NCBI GenBank assembly: GCA_003586115.2
Contig: QVOM02000070.1
Coordinates: 1,384,189-1,448,188, forward strand
DNA: 64,000 nucleotides
Reading direction: 5' to 3'
Origin: Salvator merianae
Lineage: Eukaryota; Chordata; Lepidosauria; Squamata; Teiidae
Of the stretch, positions 25,826 through 35,552 are shown one piece after another (position 1 is the first letter of the stretch; each line of letters begins with the position of its first letter). The notes under the pieces are model-generated. The model ran no database searches. It saw nothing but the letters and a program-made list of their open reading frames with translations, and was not told where the DNA came from. The translations under genes were made by a program, and so were the position numbers.

Positions 25826-26361
25826 NNNNNNNNNNNNNNNNNNNNNNNNNNNNNNNNNNNNNNNNNNNNNNNNNNNNNNNNNNNNNNNNNNNNNNNNNNN
25901 NNNNNNNNNNNNNNNNNNNNNNNNNNNNNNNNNNNNNNNNNNNNNNNNNNNNNNNNNNNNNNNNNNNNNNNNNNNNNNNNNNNNNNNNNNNNNNNNNNNN
26001 NNNNNNNNNNNNNNNNNNNNNNNNNNNNNNNNNNNNNNNNNNNNNNNNNNNNNNNNNNNNNNNNNNNNNNNNNNNNNNNNNNNNNNNNNNNNNNNNNNNN
26101 NNNNNNNNNNNNNNNNNNNNNNNNNNNNNNNNNNNNNNNNNNNNNNNNNNNNNNNNNNNNNNNNNNNNNNNNNNNNNNNNNNNNNNNNNNNNNNNNNNNN
26201 NNNNNNNNNNNNNNNNNNNNNNNNNNNNNNNNNNNNNNNNNNNNNNNNNNNNNNNNNNNNNNNNNNNNNNNNNNNNNNNNNNNNNNNNNNNNNNNNNNNN
26301 NNNNNNNNNNNNNNNNNNNNNNNNNNNNNNNNNNNNNNNNNNNNNNNNNNNNNNNNNNNNN
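25826..26361. other. Assembly gap (536 N)
   Basis: 536 undetermined bases inside the GC-rich minisatellite. True length unknown. Confidence 0.99.
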
Positions 26362-26680
26362 GCCCGCCCGGCGGCGGCCGCGCTCCTCGACCCGGCCTGC
26401 CCAGCGGCGGCCTCGATGGCCCTGCCTGCACGCATGCGCGCTCGCTGGCTCCGCCCACACGCACGCCGGCAGGCCGGGCGACGAACCCAACCGCTGCGGG
26501 CCGCCGCGGGCCGCTGCGGGCCGGGGCAACAAAGCGACGAGCACGTCTGTCGCCGGGCGGGCCGGGGCGACGAGTGTGGCCGCCGCTGGGCAGGCCGCCC
26601 GGGGCGACGAGCGCGGGCGCCCGGGGCGGAGAGCGAGGGCGCCGGTGGGCGGGGCCTTGGCTTCAATGGGCCGGACGCCC
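26362..26680. repeat. GC-rich minisatellite right of gap, orientation reversing
   Basis: 26362-26420 continues the + orientation (CCCGCCCGGCGGCGGCC). From about 26545 the units read as their reverse complement, for example GCCGGGCGGGCCGGGGCGAC followed by 'gag', with decay. A CpG-dense region of GCGGGCC repeats lies between. Confidence 0.75.
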
Positions 26681-27110
26681 CGGAAAACGCGCCGCCCGGG
26701 GCGCTCCGCCCCCCCGCCCCCCCTCGCTACGCCAGTGCTCCTGGCCTTTTATCCTTCAGGCTCAGACTCAGTTTGTCAGGTGGGAAGGGTGTGGGCAGCA
26801 TTCTCTCCTCTTTTGCTGCAGCCTTACCACCCTAAGCCTATTAACCTTTTCCTGCCTCTGCTGGCTAGGGTGAGGTCTCTCCATCTGTGGGCTATGGGAA
26901 GGCCAAGGTCCTGGAGAGTCTGTTCCACTTGGGTCAGGTCTTCCAGCCCTGAAGGGTCACTGTGTGCTGGTGCCCTGTCCTCATCTGAGGAGTCTGAGGA
27001 ATCCGCTGCCACGGGAGCAGGGCAGAGCATGACAAAACACGGCCTTCATCATCTCAGTCAACTTCTCCAAGGATGTTTATTAGCTTTTGATAAGTGTGAA
27101 TTACTGTCTT
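26681..27110 (-). other. Possible decayed repeat coding sequence, minus strand
   Basis: A 68-codon minus-strand frame (27030 to 26824) reads SSDSSDEDRAPAHSDPSGLE and then DLGLPIAHRWRDLTLASRGR. It has the composition of an acidic linker next to a basic tail. I do not recognise it and there are no splice sites to support a host gene. Confidence 0.25.
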
Positions 27111-27432
27111 ATTGACTCCAAGAAGAGTGCCAACAGCTGGAGAACTGTATCAGCTATTATAAAATGTGCTTACGCATGGAACATATATCTGAACTTAATA
27201 ATGAATATATCTGAAGAAATTACTGTATTTTCCTCTTGTGTAAAATTCACAGTACCTGCTCCCAGTTACCCTTTGACCCAGAAATGTGGCTCCTTCAGAT
27301 CGAAGTTTTAAGGGAACTTAATTTATGTTCTTCTGATCTTATATTCTTCAGTGTAATTGTTCATAGCTTTTATTTTAAAAACCAATGCATTAGGTTTTGC
27401 AGCTGTTTCTGGCTATTTGTAGTATGTAACTT

Positions 27433-27740
27433 GGGACCCTTCTGCACATACCTTGTCTGATCCTAACCAGTGGATCTGGAACAGTGATTTTTGCTTGACC
27501 AGGCCACCTCCTGCACTGGCCGTGAGCTTTGGGACTGCATGAGCTTTGGGACTGATCCCCAAGGGCTTTGAAGGTATAGGAAAGAAAGTTCCCAGCCTTG
27601 GGACCCTCGGAGAACCCATTTCAGTGGTGCATTTTGGGGCACTGCTGAAATGGATCCCCTGGTAGTCTGAAAAATGTAGGCATGTCTTCTGCATGCCTCT
27701 GTGATCCAGATTGGACCTAGCTTGTGTGTCAGTAGTCCTT
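27433..27740. mobile_element. Harbinger-like MITE, left end
   Basis: GGGACCCTTCTGCACATACC starts the copy; 'tttcagtggtgcattttggggcactgctgaaatgg' and 'gcatgcctctgtgatccag' are shared in part with the 6902 copy. The right end is missing. Confidence 0.5.
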
Positions 27741-28079
27741 GATGTCTTTGCTAGGCTTGTAACAGGGGAAGCAAGATCTCTCAAAATACAAATTGCTGTA
27801 TGTCTCAGCCGTATAAAGCATAAGGACCTGGATATGCCTCTGGTGTCACATTTTCAGAATAGTTCACATCTATATTTGTAATTCTGATTTTGAGCTGTTG
27901 ATTTCTTTTCCTTCAAAATAAGCGGAAATTTGGTGAATTTTGGAATTGAGTATGTTGAAACTATCAGGACTTAAGGAGGATCTTGACATTACCTTACGAT
28001 AATCAAAAGCTGTACAACTACAAATTATTATTCTAGAAATAACATTTTATTTTATTGAATGGAGCAAGGATTCTAGTGT
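27741..28079. other. No recognised gene
   Basis: A/T-rich sequence leading into the left inverted arm. Nothing recognised. Confidence 0.4.
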
Positions 28080-28248
28080 TGCTTGTCAGACAATTGGCTG
28101 ATTCATTATGGGCACTGTCCAAACAACAGCAAGCAAAATTAAACATTCAGGAGCATCTGCAGATAGATAATGATGATGATGTTTATCTAAAATGCCCCCT
28201 TTCATCAAAGGGCAAAACAACCAGCATATACAATTAAGAGACAAACTG

Positions 28249-28281
<33 letters not shown>

Positions 28282-28468
28282 AGCAAAATGAAACATACAA
28301 AATTTTAACCAGAAATCAGTTTCTGTCAGCTTCTGCAAGGAAGAGAATTTCAGCTGACAGGAAGCATTATTGCTCCTGTGCATCAGGACAGTTCACTCGT
28401 GATTCTTAACAGTAGAAGCTGTCTGTGGCACAAATCCATTGAGGTTGCCTAAGGTTTTTATGGTTCAA
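28080..28468 (+). repeat. Left arm of long inverted repeat enclosing the array
   Basis: The arm runs from TGCTTGTCAGACAATTGG to TTTTTATGGTTCAA and is the reverse complement, with about 5-8% differences by eye, of 34029-34413. It contains an (AT)n run near 28250-28275. No known coding sequence. Confidence 0.93.
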
Positions 28469-28592
28469 TTGAATGGATTCACCTCCAGCCTTCAATATAC
28501 AGCTCTCAGCATCCTGCCATGTACTTCTTTTGCCCTTTCAAAAGGCTGAGAAAAGGCAACAGAAAGGTTCCTTGACTAAGCACTGAGAATCT

Positions 28593-28620
28593 TGGGCCCT
28601 TTCTGCATGGGCCCTTAATT
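28593..28620 (+). mobile_element. Left end of a Harbinger-like MITE abutting the array
   Basis: GGGCCCTTTCTGCATGGGCC followed by CTTAATT matches the left TIR at 5217 and 8008. The tandem array starts at the next base. No matching right end follows the array. Confidence 0.65.
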
Positions 28621-31600
28621 ATCAGCTGAAGGGAGTGGCCCCTCGTTAGCACTTCTTGCTGAGCAACACTGAATGCCCTTTGTTAGCTCCTGGAGGTCAC
28701 CGCTAGGTCACCAACAACAGTAAGCGTCTCCTCCCTCAGACTCTGTGCTCAGGCTAATTTAGGAAAACAAAATGCCCACCTCCAGCAGCTACCCCAGACT
28801 CAGCTAGTGCCCAACACCCTCTGCGAAACCCAGAGTATCCACTCCACAGACTTACCAGAGCCAAGTAGTTTTTCTCCAAATTCCTTTTCCAAGTTCCTGG
28901 TCTCAGGAGAGCAGCCTTCCTCCGCTAAAGAACACACTCAAATGAACGACGGGCTGCTGTTTTTATCAGCTGAAGGGAGTGGCCCCTCGTTAGCACTTCT
29001 TGCTGAGCAACACTGAATGCCCTTTGTTAGCTCCTGGAGGTCACCGCTAGGTCACCAACAACAGTAAGCGTCTCCTCCCTCAGACTCTGTGCTCAGGCTA
29101 ATTTAGGAAAACAAAATGCCCACCTCCAGCAGCTACCCCAGACTCAGCTAGTGCCCAACACCCTCTGCGAAACCCAGAGTATCCACTCCACAGACTTACC
29201 AGAGCCAAGTAGTTTTTCTCCAAATTCCTTTTCCAAGTTCCTGGTCTCAGGAGAGCAGCCTTCCTCCGCTAAAGAACACACTCAAATGAACGACGGGCTG
29301 CTGTTTTTATCAGCTGAAGGGAGTGGCCCCTCGTTAGCACTTCTTGCTGAGCAACACTGAATGCCCTTTGTTAGCTCCTGGAGGTCACCGCTAGGTCACC
29401 AACAACAGTAAGCGTCTCCTCCCTCAGACTCTGTGCTCAGGCTAATTTAGGAAAACAAAATGCCCACCTCCAGCAGCTACCCCAGACTCAGCTAGTGCCC
29501 AACACCCTCTGCGAAACCCAGAGTATCCACTCCACAGACTTACCAGAGCCAAGTAGTTTTTCTCCAAATTCCTTTTCCAAGTTCCTGGTCTCAGGAGAGC
29601 AGCCTTCCTCCGCTAAAGAACACACTCAAATGAACGACGGGCTGCTGTTTTTATCAGCTGAAGGGAGTGGCCCCTCGTTAGCACTTCTTGCTGAGCAACA
29701 CTGAATGCCCTTTGTTAGCTCCTGGAGGTCACCGCTAGGTCACCAACAACAGTAAGCGTCTCCTCCCTCAGACTCTGTGCTCAGGCTAATTTAGGAAAAC
29801 AAAATGCCCACCTCCAGCAGCTACCCCAGACTCAGCTAGTGCCCAACACCCTCTGCGAAACCCAGAGTATCCACTCCACAGACTTACCAGAGCCAAGTAG
29901 TTTTTCTCCAAATTCCTTTTCCAAGTTCCTGGTCTCAGGAGAGCAGCCTTCCTCCGCTAAAGAACACACTCAAATGAACGACGGGCTGCTGTTTTTATCA
30001 GCTGAAGGGAGTGGCCCCTCGTTAGCACTTCTTGCTGAGCAACACTGAATGCCCTTTGTTAGCTCCTGGAGGTCACCGCTAGGTCACCAACAACAGTAAG
30101 CGTCTCCTCCCTCAGACTCTGTGCTCAGGCTAATTTAGGAAAACAAAATGCCCACCTCCAGCAGCTACCCCAGACTCAGCTAGTGCCCAACACCCTCTGC
30201 GAAACCCAGAGTATCCACTCCACAGACTTACCAGAGCCAAGTAGTTTTTCTCCAAATTCCTTTTCCAAGTTCCTGGTCTCAGGAGAGCAGCCTTCCTCCG
30301 CTAAAGAACACACTCAAATGAACGACGGGCTGCTGTTTTTATCAGCTGAAGGGAGTGGCCCCTCGTTAGCACTTCTTGCTGAGCAACACTGAATGCCCTT
30401 TGTTAGCTCCTGGAGGTCACCGCTAGGTCACCAACAACAGTAAGCGTCTCCTCCCTCAGACTCTGTGCTCAGGCTAATTTAGGAAAACAAAATGCCCACC
30501 TCCAGCAGCTACCCCAGACTCAGCTAGTGCCCAACACCCTCTGCGAAACCCAGAGTATCCACTCCACAGACTTACCAGAGCCAAGTAGTTTTTCTCCAAA
30601 TTCCTTTTCCAAGTTCCTGGTCTCAGGAGAGCAGCCTTCCTCCGCTAAAGAACACACTCAAATGAACGACGGGCTGCTGTTTTTATCAGCTGAAGGGAGT
30701 GGCCCCTCGTTAGCACTTCTTGCTGAGCAACACTGAATGCCCTTTGTTAGCTCCTGGAGGTCACCGCTAGGTCACCAACAACAGTAAGCGTCTCCTCCCT
30801 CAGACTCTGTGCTCAGGCTAATTTAGGAAAACAAAATGCCCACCTCCAGCAGCTACCCCAGACTCAGCTAGTGCCCAACACCCTCTGCGAAACCCAGAGT
30901 ATCCACTCCACAGACTTACCAGAGCCAAGTAGTTTTTCTCCAAATTCCTTTTCCAAGTTCCTGGTCTCAGGAGAGCAGCCTTCCTCCGCTAAAGAACACA
31001 CTCAAATGAACGACGGGCTGCTGTTTTTATCAGCTGAAGGGAGTGGCCCCTCGTTAGCACTTCTTGCTGAGCAACACTGAATGCCCTTTGTTAGCTCCTG
31101 GAGGTCACCGCTAGGTCACCAACAACAGTAAGCGTCTCCTCCCTCAGACTCTGTGCTCAGGCTAATTTAGGAAAACAAAATGCCCACCTCCAGCAGCTAC
31201 CCCAGACTCAGCTAGTGCCCAACACCCTCTGCGAAACCCAGAGTATCCACTCCACAGACTTACCAGAGCCAAGTAGTTTTTCTCCAAATTCCTTTTCCAA
31301 GTTCCTGGTCTCAGGAGAGCAGCCTTCCTCCGCTAAAGAACACACTCAAATGAACGACGGGCTGCTGTTTTTATCAGCTGAAGGGAGTGGCCCCTCGTTA
31401 GCACTTCTTGCTGAGCAACACTGAATGCCCTTTGTTAGCTCCTGGAGGTCACCGCTAGGTCACCAACAACAGTAAGCGTCTCCTCCCTCAGACTCTGTGC
31501 TCAGGCTAATTTAGGAAAACAAAATGCCCACCTCCAGCAGCTACCCCAGACTCAGCTAGTGCCCAACACCCTCTGCGAAACCCAGAGTATCCACTCCACA

Positions 31601-34030
31601 GACTTACCAGAGCCAAGTAGTTTTTCTCCAAATTCCTTTTCCAAGTTCCTGGTCTCAGGAGAGCAGCCTTCCTCCGCTAAAGAACACACTCAAATGAACG
31701 ACGGGCTGCTGTTTTTATCAGCTGAAGGGAGTGGCCCCTCGTTAGCACTTCTTGCTGAGCAACACTGAATGCCCTTTGTTAGCTCCTGGAGGTCACCGCT
31801 AGGTCACCAACAACAGTAAGCGTCTCCTCCCTCAGACTCTGTGCTCAGGCTAATTTAGGAAAACAAAATGCCCACCTCCAGCAGCTACCCCAGACTCAGC
31901 TAGTGCCCAACACCCTCTGCGAAACCCAGAGTATCCACTCCACAGACTTACCAGAGCCAAGTAGTTTTTCTCCAAATTCCTTTTCCAAGTTCCTGGTCTC
32001 AGGAGAGCAGCCTTCCTCCGCTAAAGAACACACTCAAATGAACGACGGGCTGCTGTTTTTATCAGCTGAAGGGAGTGGCCCCTCGTTAGCACTTCTTGCT
32101 GAGCAACACTGAATGCCCTTTGTTAGCTCCTGGAGGTCACCGCTAGGTCACCAACAACAGTAAGCGTCTCCTCCCTCAGACTCTGTGCTCAGGCTAATTT
32201 AGGAAAACAAAATGCCCACCTCCAGCAGCTACCCCAGACTCAGCTAGTGCCCAACACCCTCTGCGAAACCCAGAGTATCCACTCCACAGACTTACCAGAG
32301 CCAAGTAGTTTTTCTCCAAATTCCTTTTCCAAGTTCCTGGTCTCAGGAGAGCAGCCTTCCTCCGCTAAAGAACACACTCAAATGAACGACGGGCTGCTGT
32401 TTTTATCAGCTGAAGGGAGTGGCCCCTCGTTAGCACTTCTTGCTGAGCAACACTGAATGCCCTTTGTTAGCTCCTGGAGGTCACCGCTAGGTCACCAACA
32501 ACAGTAAGCGTCTCCTCCCTCAGACTCTGTGCTCAGGCTAATTTAGGAAAACAAAATGCCCACCTCCAGCAGCTACCCCAGACTCAGCTAGTGCCCAACA
32601 CCCTCTGCGAAACCCAGAGTATCCACTCCACAGACTTACCAGAGCCAAGTAGTTTTTCTCCAAATTCCTTTTCCAAGTTCCTGGTCTCAGGAGAGCAGCC
32701 TTCCTCCGCTAAAGAACACACTCAAATGAACGACGGGCTGCTGTTTTTATCAGCTGAAGGGAGTGGCCCCTCGTTAGCACTTCTTGCTGAGCAACACTGA
32801 ATGCCCTTTGTTAGCTCCTGGAGGTCACCGCTAGGTCACCAACAACAGTAAGCGTCTCCTCCCTCAGACTCTGTGCTCAGGCTAATTTAGGAAAACAAAA
32901 TGCCCACCTCCAGCAGCTACCCCAGACTCAGCTAGTGCCCAACACCCTCTGCGAAACCCAGAGTATCCACTCCACAGACTTACCAGAGCCAAGTAGTTTT
33001 TCTCCAAATTCCTTTTCCAAGTTCCTGGTCTCAGGAGAGCAGCCTTCCTCCGCTAAAGAACACACTCAAATGAACGACGGGCTGCTGTTTTTATCAGCTG
33101 AAGGGAGTGGCCCCTCGTTAGCACTTCTTGCTGAGCAACACTGAATGCCCTTTGTTAGCTCCTGGAGGTCACCGCTAGGTCACCAACAACAGTAAGCGTC
33201 TCCTCCCTCAGACTCTGTGCTCAGGCTAATTTAGGAAAACAAAATGCCCACCTCCAGCAGCTACCCCAGACTCAGCTAGTGCCCAACACCCTCTGCGAAA
33301 CCCAGAGTATCCACTCCACAGACTTACCAGAGCCAAGTAGTTTTTCTCCAAATTCCTTTTCCAAGTTCCTGGTCTCAGGAGAGCAGCCTTCCTCCGCTAA
33401 AGAACACACTCAAATGAACGACGGGCTGCTGTTTTTATCAGCTGAAGGGAGTGGCCCCTCGTTAGCACTTCTTGCTGAGCAACACTGAATGCCCTTTGTT
33501 AGCTCCTGGAGGTCACTGCTAGGTCACCAACAACAGTAAGCGTCTCCTCCCTCAGACTCTGTGCTCAGGCTAATTTAGGAAAACAAAATGCCCACCTCCA
33601 GCAGCTACCCCAGACTCAGCTAGTGCCCAACACCCTCTGCGAAACCCAGAGTATCCACTCCACAGACTTACCAGAGCCAAGTAGTTTTTCTCCAAATTCC
33701 TTTTCCAAGTTCCTGGTCTCAGGAGAGCAGCCTTCCTCCGCTAAAGAACACACTCAAATGAACGACGGGCTGCTGTTTTTATCAGCTGAAGGGAGTGGCC
33801 CCTCGTTAGCACTTCTTGCTGAGCAACACTGAATGCCCTTTGTTAGCTCCTGGAGGTCACCGCTAGGTCACCAACAACAGTAAGCGTCTCCTCCCTCAGA
33901 CTCTGTGCTCAGGCTAATTTAGGAAAACAAAATGCCCACCTCCAGCAGCTACCCCAGACTCAGCTAGTGCCCAACACCCTCTGCGAAACCCAGAGTATCC
34001 ACTCCACAGACTTACCAGAGCCAAGTAGTT
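28621..34030. repeat. 344-bp tandem (satellite-like) array, 15.7 copies, one DR5 motif per copy
   Basis: Units begin at 28621 with ATCAGCTGAAGGGAGTGGCC and repeat exactly every 344 bases; the last, partial unit runs 33781-34030. By eye the copies are nearly identical; the only difference I noticed is C to T at 33517. Each carries AGGTCA-CCGCT-AGGTCA at offset 73. Each also has, on the minus strand, a GATAAAA box followed about 105 bases later by a consensus splice donor CTG|GTAAGT. A 69-codon open frame repeats with the unit but ends in every copy, so I do not call it a gene. The array is enclosed by inverted arms. Confidence 0.97.
28694..28710 (+). promoter_or_regulatory. DR5 nuclear-receptor half-site pair (first of 16, spaced 344 bp to 33870)
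   Basis: AGGTCA (28694-28699), five bases CCGCT, AGGTCA (28705-28710). This is the consensus arrangement bound by RAR/RXR heterodimers (retinoic acid response element). It recurs at 28694 + 344k for k = 0 to 15, the last at 33854-33870. In copy k = 14 the spacer is CTGCT, which does not alter the half sites. The sequence match is certain; binding is inference. Confidence 0.75.
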
Positions 34031-34413
34031 GAACCATAAAAACCTTAGGCAACCTCAATGGATTTGTGCCACAGTCAGCTTCTACTGTTAAGAATCACGA
34101 GTGAACTGTCCTGATGCACAGGAGCAATAATGCTTCCTGTCAGGTGAAATTCTCTTCCTTGCAGAACTTGGCAGAAACTGATTTCTGGTTAAAGTTTTGT
34201 ATGTTTCATTTTGCTATTTTATATATACATATATATATATTTCTTAGTTTGTCTCTTAATTGTATATGCTGGTTGTTTTGCCCTTTGGTGAAAGAGGGCT
34301 TTTTAGATAATCATCATCATCATCATCTATCTGCAGATGCTCCTGAATGTTTAATTTTGCTTGCTGTTGTTTGGATGGTGCCCATAATGAATCAGCCAAT
34401 TGTCTGGCAGGCA
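34029..34413 (-). repeat. Right arm of long inverted repeat enclosing the array
   Basis: It begins TTGAACCATAAAAACC directly where the tandem array breaks off (34030) and ends CCAATTGTCTGGCAGGCA. Differences from the left arm include CAT/ATG repeat number and small substitutions, so the arms are older than the array homogenisation. The 114-codon frame inside it is not a gene. Confidence 0.93.
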
Positions 34414-34431
34414 TTACAGAATCAAAACAGA

Positions 34432-34690
34432 GATGGTGACAGCAACCAGCCTGAATAGCTTTAAAAAAAAGTTAGACAAATTCATGGAGGGCAGATCTAT
34501 CAATGGTAACTAGAACGGATTCTTGGGTATCATCTTCAGGTTGTAGGGACAACCCATTTGCAGGGAATTGAGAACAGGTGAAGGTTTTGCCTTTGTCTTC
34601 TACTTGAGGATGACCAGGCAGAAACCACTGTGTGAGAGAGGATGCTGGACTAGATGGGATTACTCTTAAGGATATATTCAGCTTCACTGT
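34432..34690 (+). mobile_element. CR1-type LINE 3' fragment
   Basis: GATGGTGACAGCAACCAGCC, then 'agacaaattcatggagggcag', 'gtgaaggttttgcctttgtcttctacttgagg' and 'ggatgctggactagatggg' follow the order of the CR1-type 3' region at 62147-62510. Confidence 0.75.
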
Positions 34691-34838
34691 ATCACATCCA
34701 GCACTTCAGATTTCAGTCCCCTTTTCCTTTTGCCTTCGTTCATATTTCAGTTTACACTTGGGTAAGTTGTGCATAATTCACTGTGTTCATGGGGATCAAT
34801 ATTTATGAGGATTTGCATAGAAATGAACCCTTAGCCAT

Positions 34839-34976
34839 GGCTGCATCCAGATGTCACTTTCTTATTCTGCTGTATCTGGATATTCTGGAATCAAGCATGA
34901 CTGTTCTGGAATATCCATGGTTTATTCCTGAAGATCCAAATATTGCAGAATAAGTAAGTGAAGTCTGAATGCAGCT
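34839..34976. mobile_element. Foldback MITE, 138 bp, CAT flanks
   Basis: GGCTGCATCCAGATGTCACT at the left and, inverted, AGCTGCATTCAGACTTCACT at the right form a long imperfect hairpin. CAT flanks both ends. It resembles the foldback elements at 16998 and 57966 in its termini. Confidence 0.65.
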
Positions 34977-34979
34977 CAT

Positions 34980-35429
34980 GTCTCACCCATCATTAGTTCT
35001 CCCTGTTTTGATACCCCCCTGGTACCACTTCCTTTTACCCTTCGCTTGAGTGGGTATTGGCCATCACTGAAGCTATTTATATAAAATATTTATATACTGC
35101 TTCCCAAGAAAATATAATCTTGAAGCAGTTCATGCAACATAGAGAATATAAACAGCTAAAATCATGATAGCTCCATAAAAACATCTGGAAGGCCTCGTAT
35201 GAAGGCTGGTGTATATATCAGTGTACCTTTGAAAAAAGATACAAAATGTTTACATTACTTCTTCAAAACACAAACACACACGTTTCTCTTTCCTTTACCC
35301 CCTCCCTGTCCGTATTTTTGCTCCAGCCTTTTTCCTTTCTGTTCCCCTAGTGATGCTGTGAGGGGTCCAGGGCTGGAGGAGGAAATGAGAGGTAGGAGCT
35401 TTGAAGGGGTGGAGGAGGAGAGAAAATTT
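34980..35429. other. Upstream region of the NCAM-like gene
   Basis: Between the MITE and the TATA box lies an antisense L2-like tail (about 35078-35150, 'atatactgcttcccaagaaaa') and a pyrimidine-rich tract near 35285-35345. I see no other gene. Confidence 0.5.
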
Positions 35430-35438
35430 TATAAATAG
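35430..35438 (+). promoter_or_regulatory. TATA box of the NCAM-like gene
   Basis: TATAAATAG lies 75 bases upstream of the ATG at 35513. A start site about 30 bases downstream (near 35460) would give a 5' untranslated region of roughly 50 bases. The assignment rests on position and consensus only. Confidence 0.6.
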
Positions 35439-35512
35439 CCGAAAGTTTAGGAATTTTTCTTAGCAACTTTCTGGTGCTGAGGACAGTCTAGTTCATAACC
35501 TGGCCAGATAAA

Positions 35513-35552
35513 ATGGGGAAAGGAGGATTTCTCATATTCGTTTTGGTAGCAG
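35513..35552 (+). CDS. NCAM-like gene, coding exon 1 (signal peptide)
   Basis: The ATG at 35513 has A at -3 and G at +4 and lies about 75 bases below a TATA box. It encodes MGKGGFLIFVLVA, a short hydrophobic signal peptide. The exon ends at a good donor, AG|GTAAGG, leaving one base (phase 1), which fits the phase 1 acceptor of the next exon. Confidence 0.75.

Noticed and set aside
25527..26720. CpG island promoter of a host gene
   Set aside because: CpG density comes from the minisatellite. I see no first exon or splice donor nearby that would support a gene.
25331..27115. A 594-codon open frame across the GC-rich region
   Set aside because: A third of it is undetermined bases and most of the rest is a 33-bp repeat, open in several frames on both strands.
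28807..33832. Fifteen identical 69-codon open frames, one per 344-bp unit, as a repeated gene family
   Set aside because: The frame ends in every unit, has no signal, domain or splice context, and is open only because the unit is repeated. It is a by-product of the satellite.
28621..34030. CRISPR-like array
   Set aside because: There are no short repeats with unique spacers; the units are contiguous 344-bp copies in an animal genome.
34114..34458. 114-codon frame in the right inverted arm
   Set aside because: The left arm does not keep the frame open, and the 3' part runs into a CR1 fragment.
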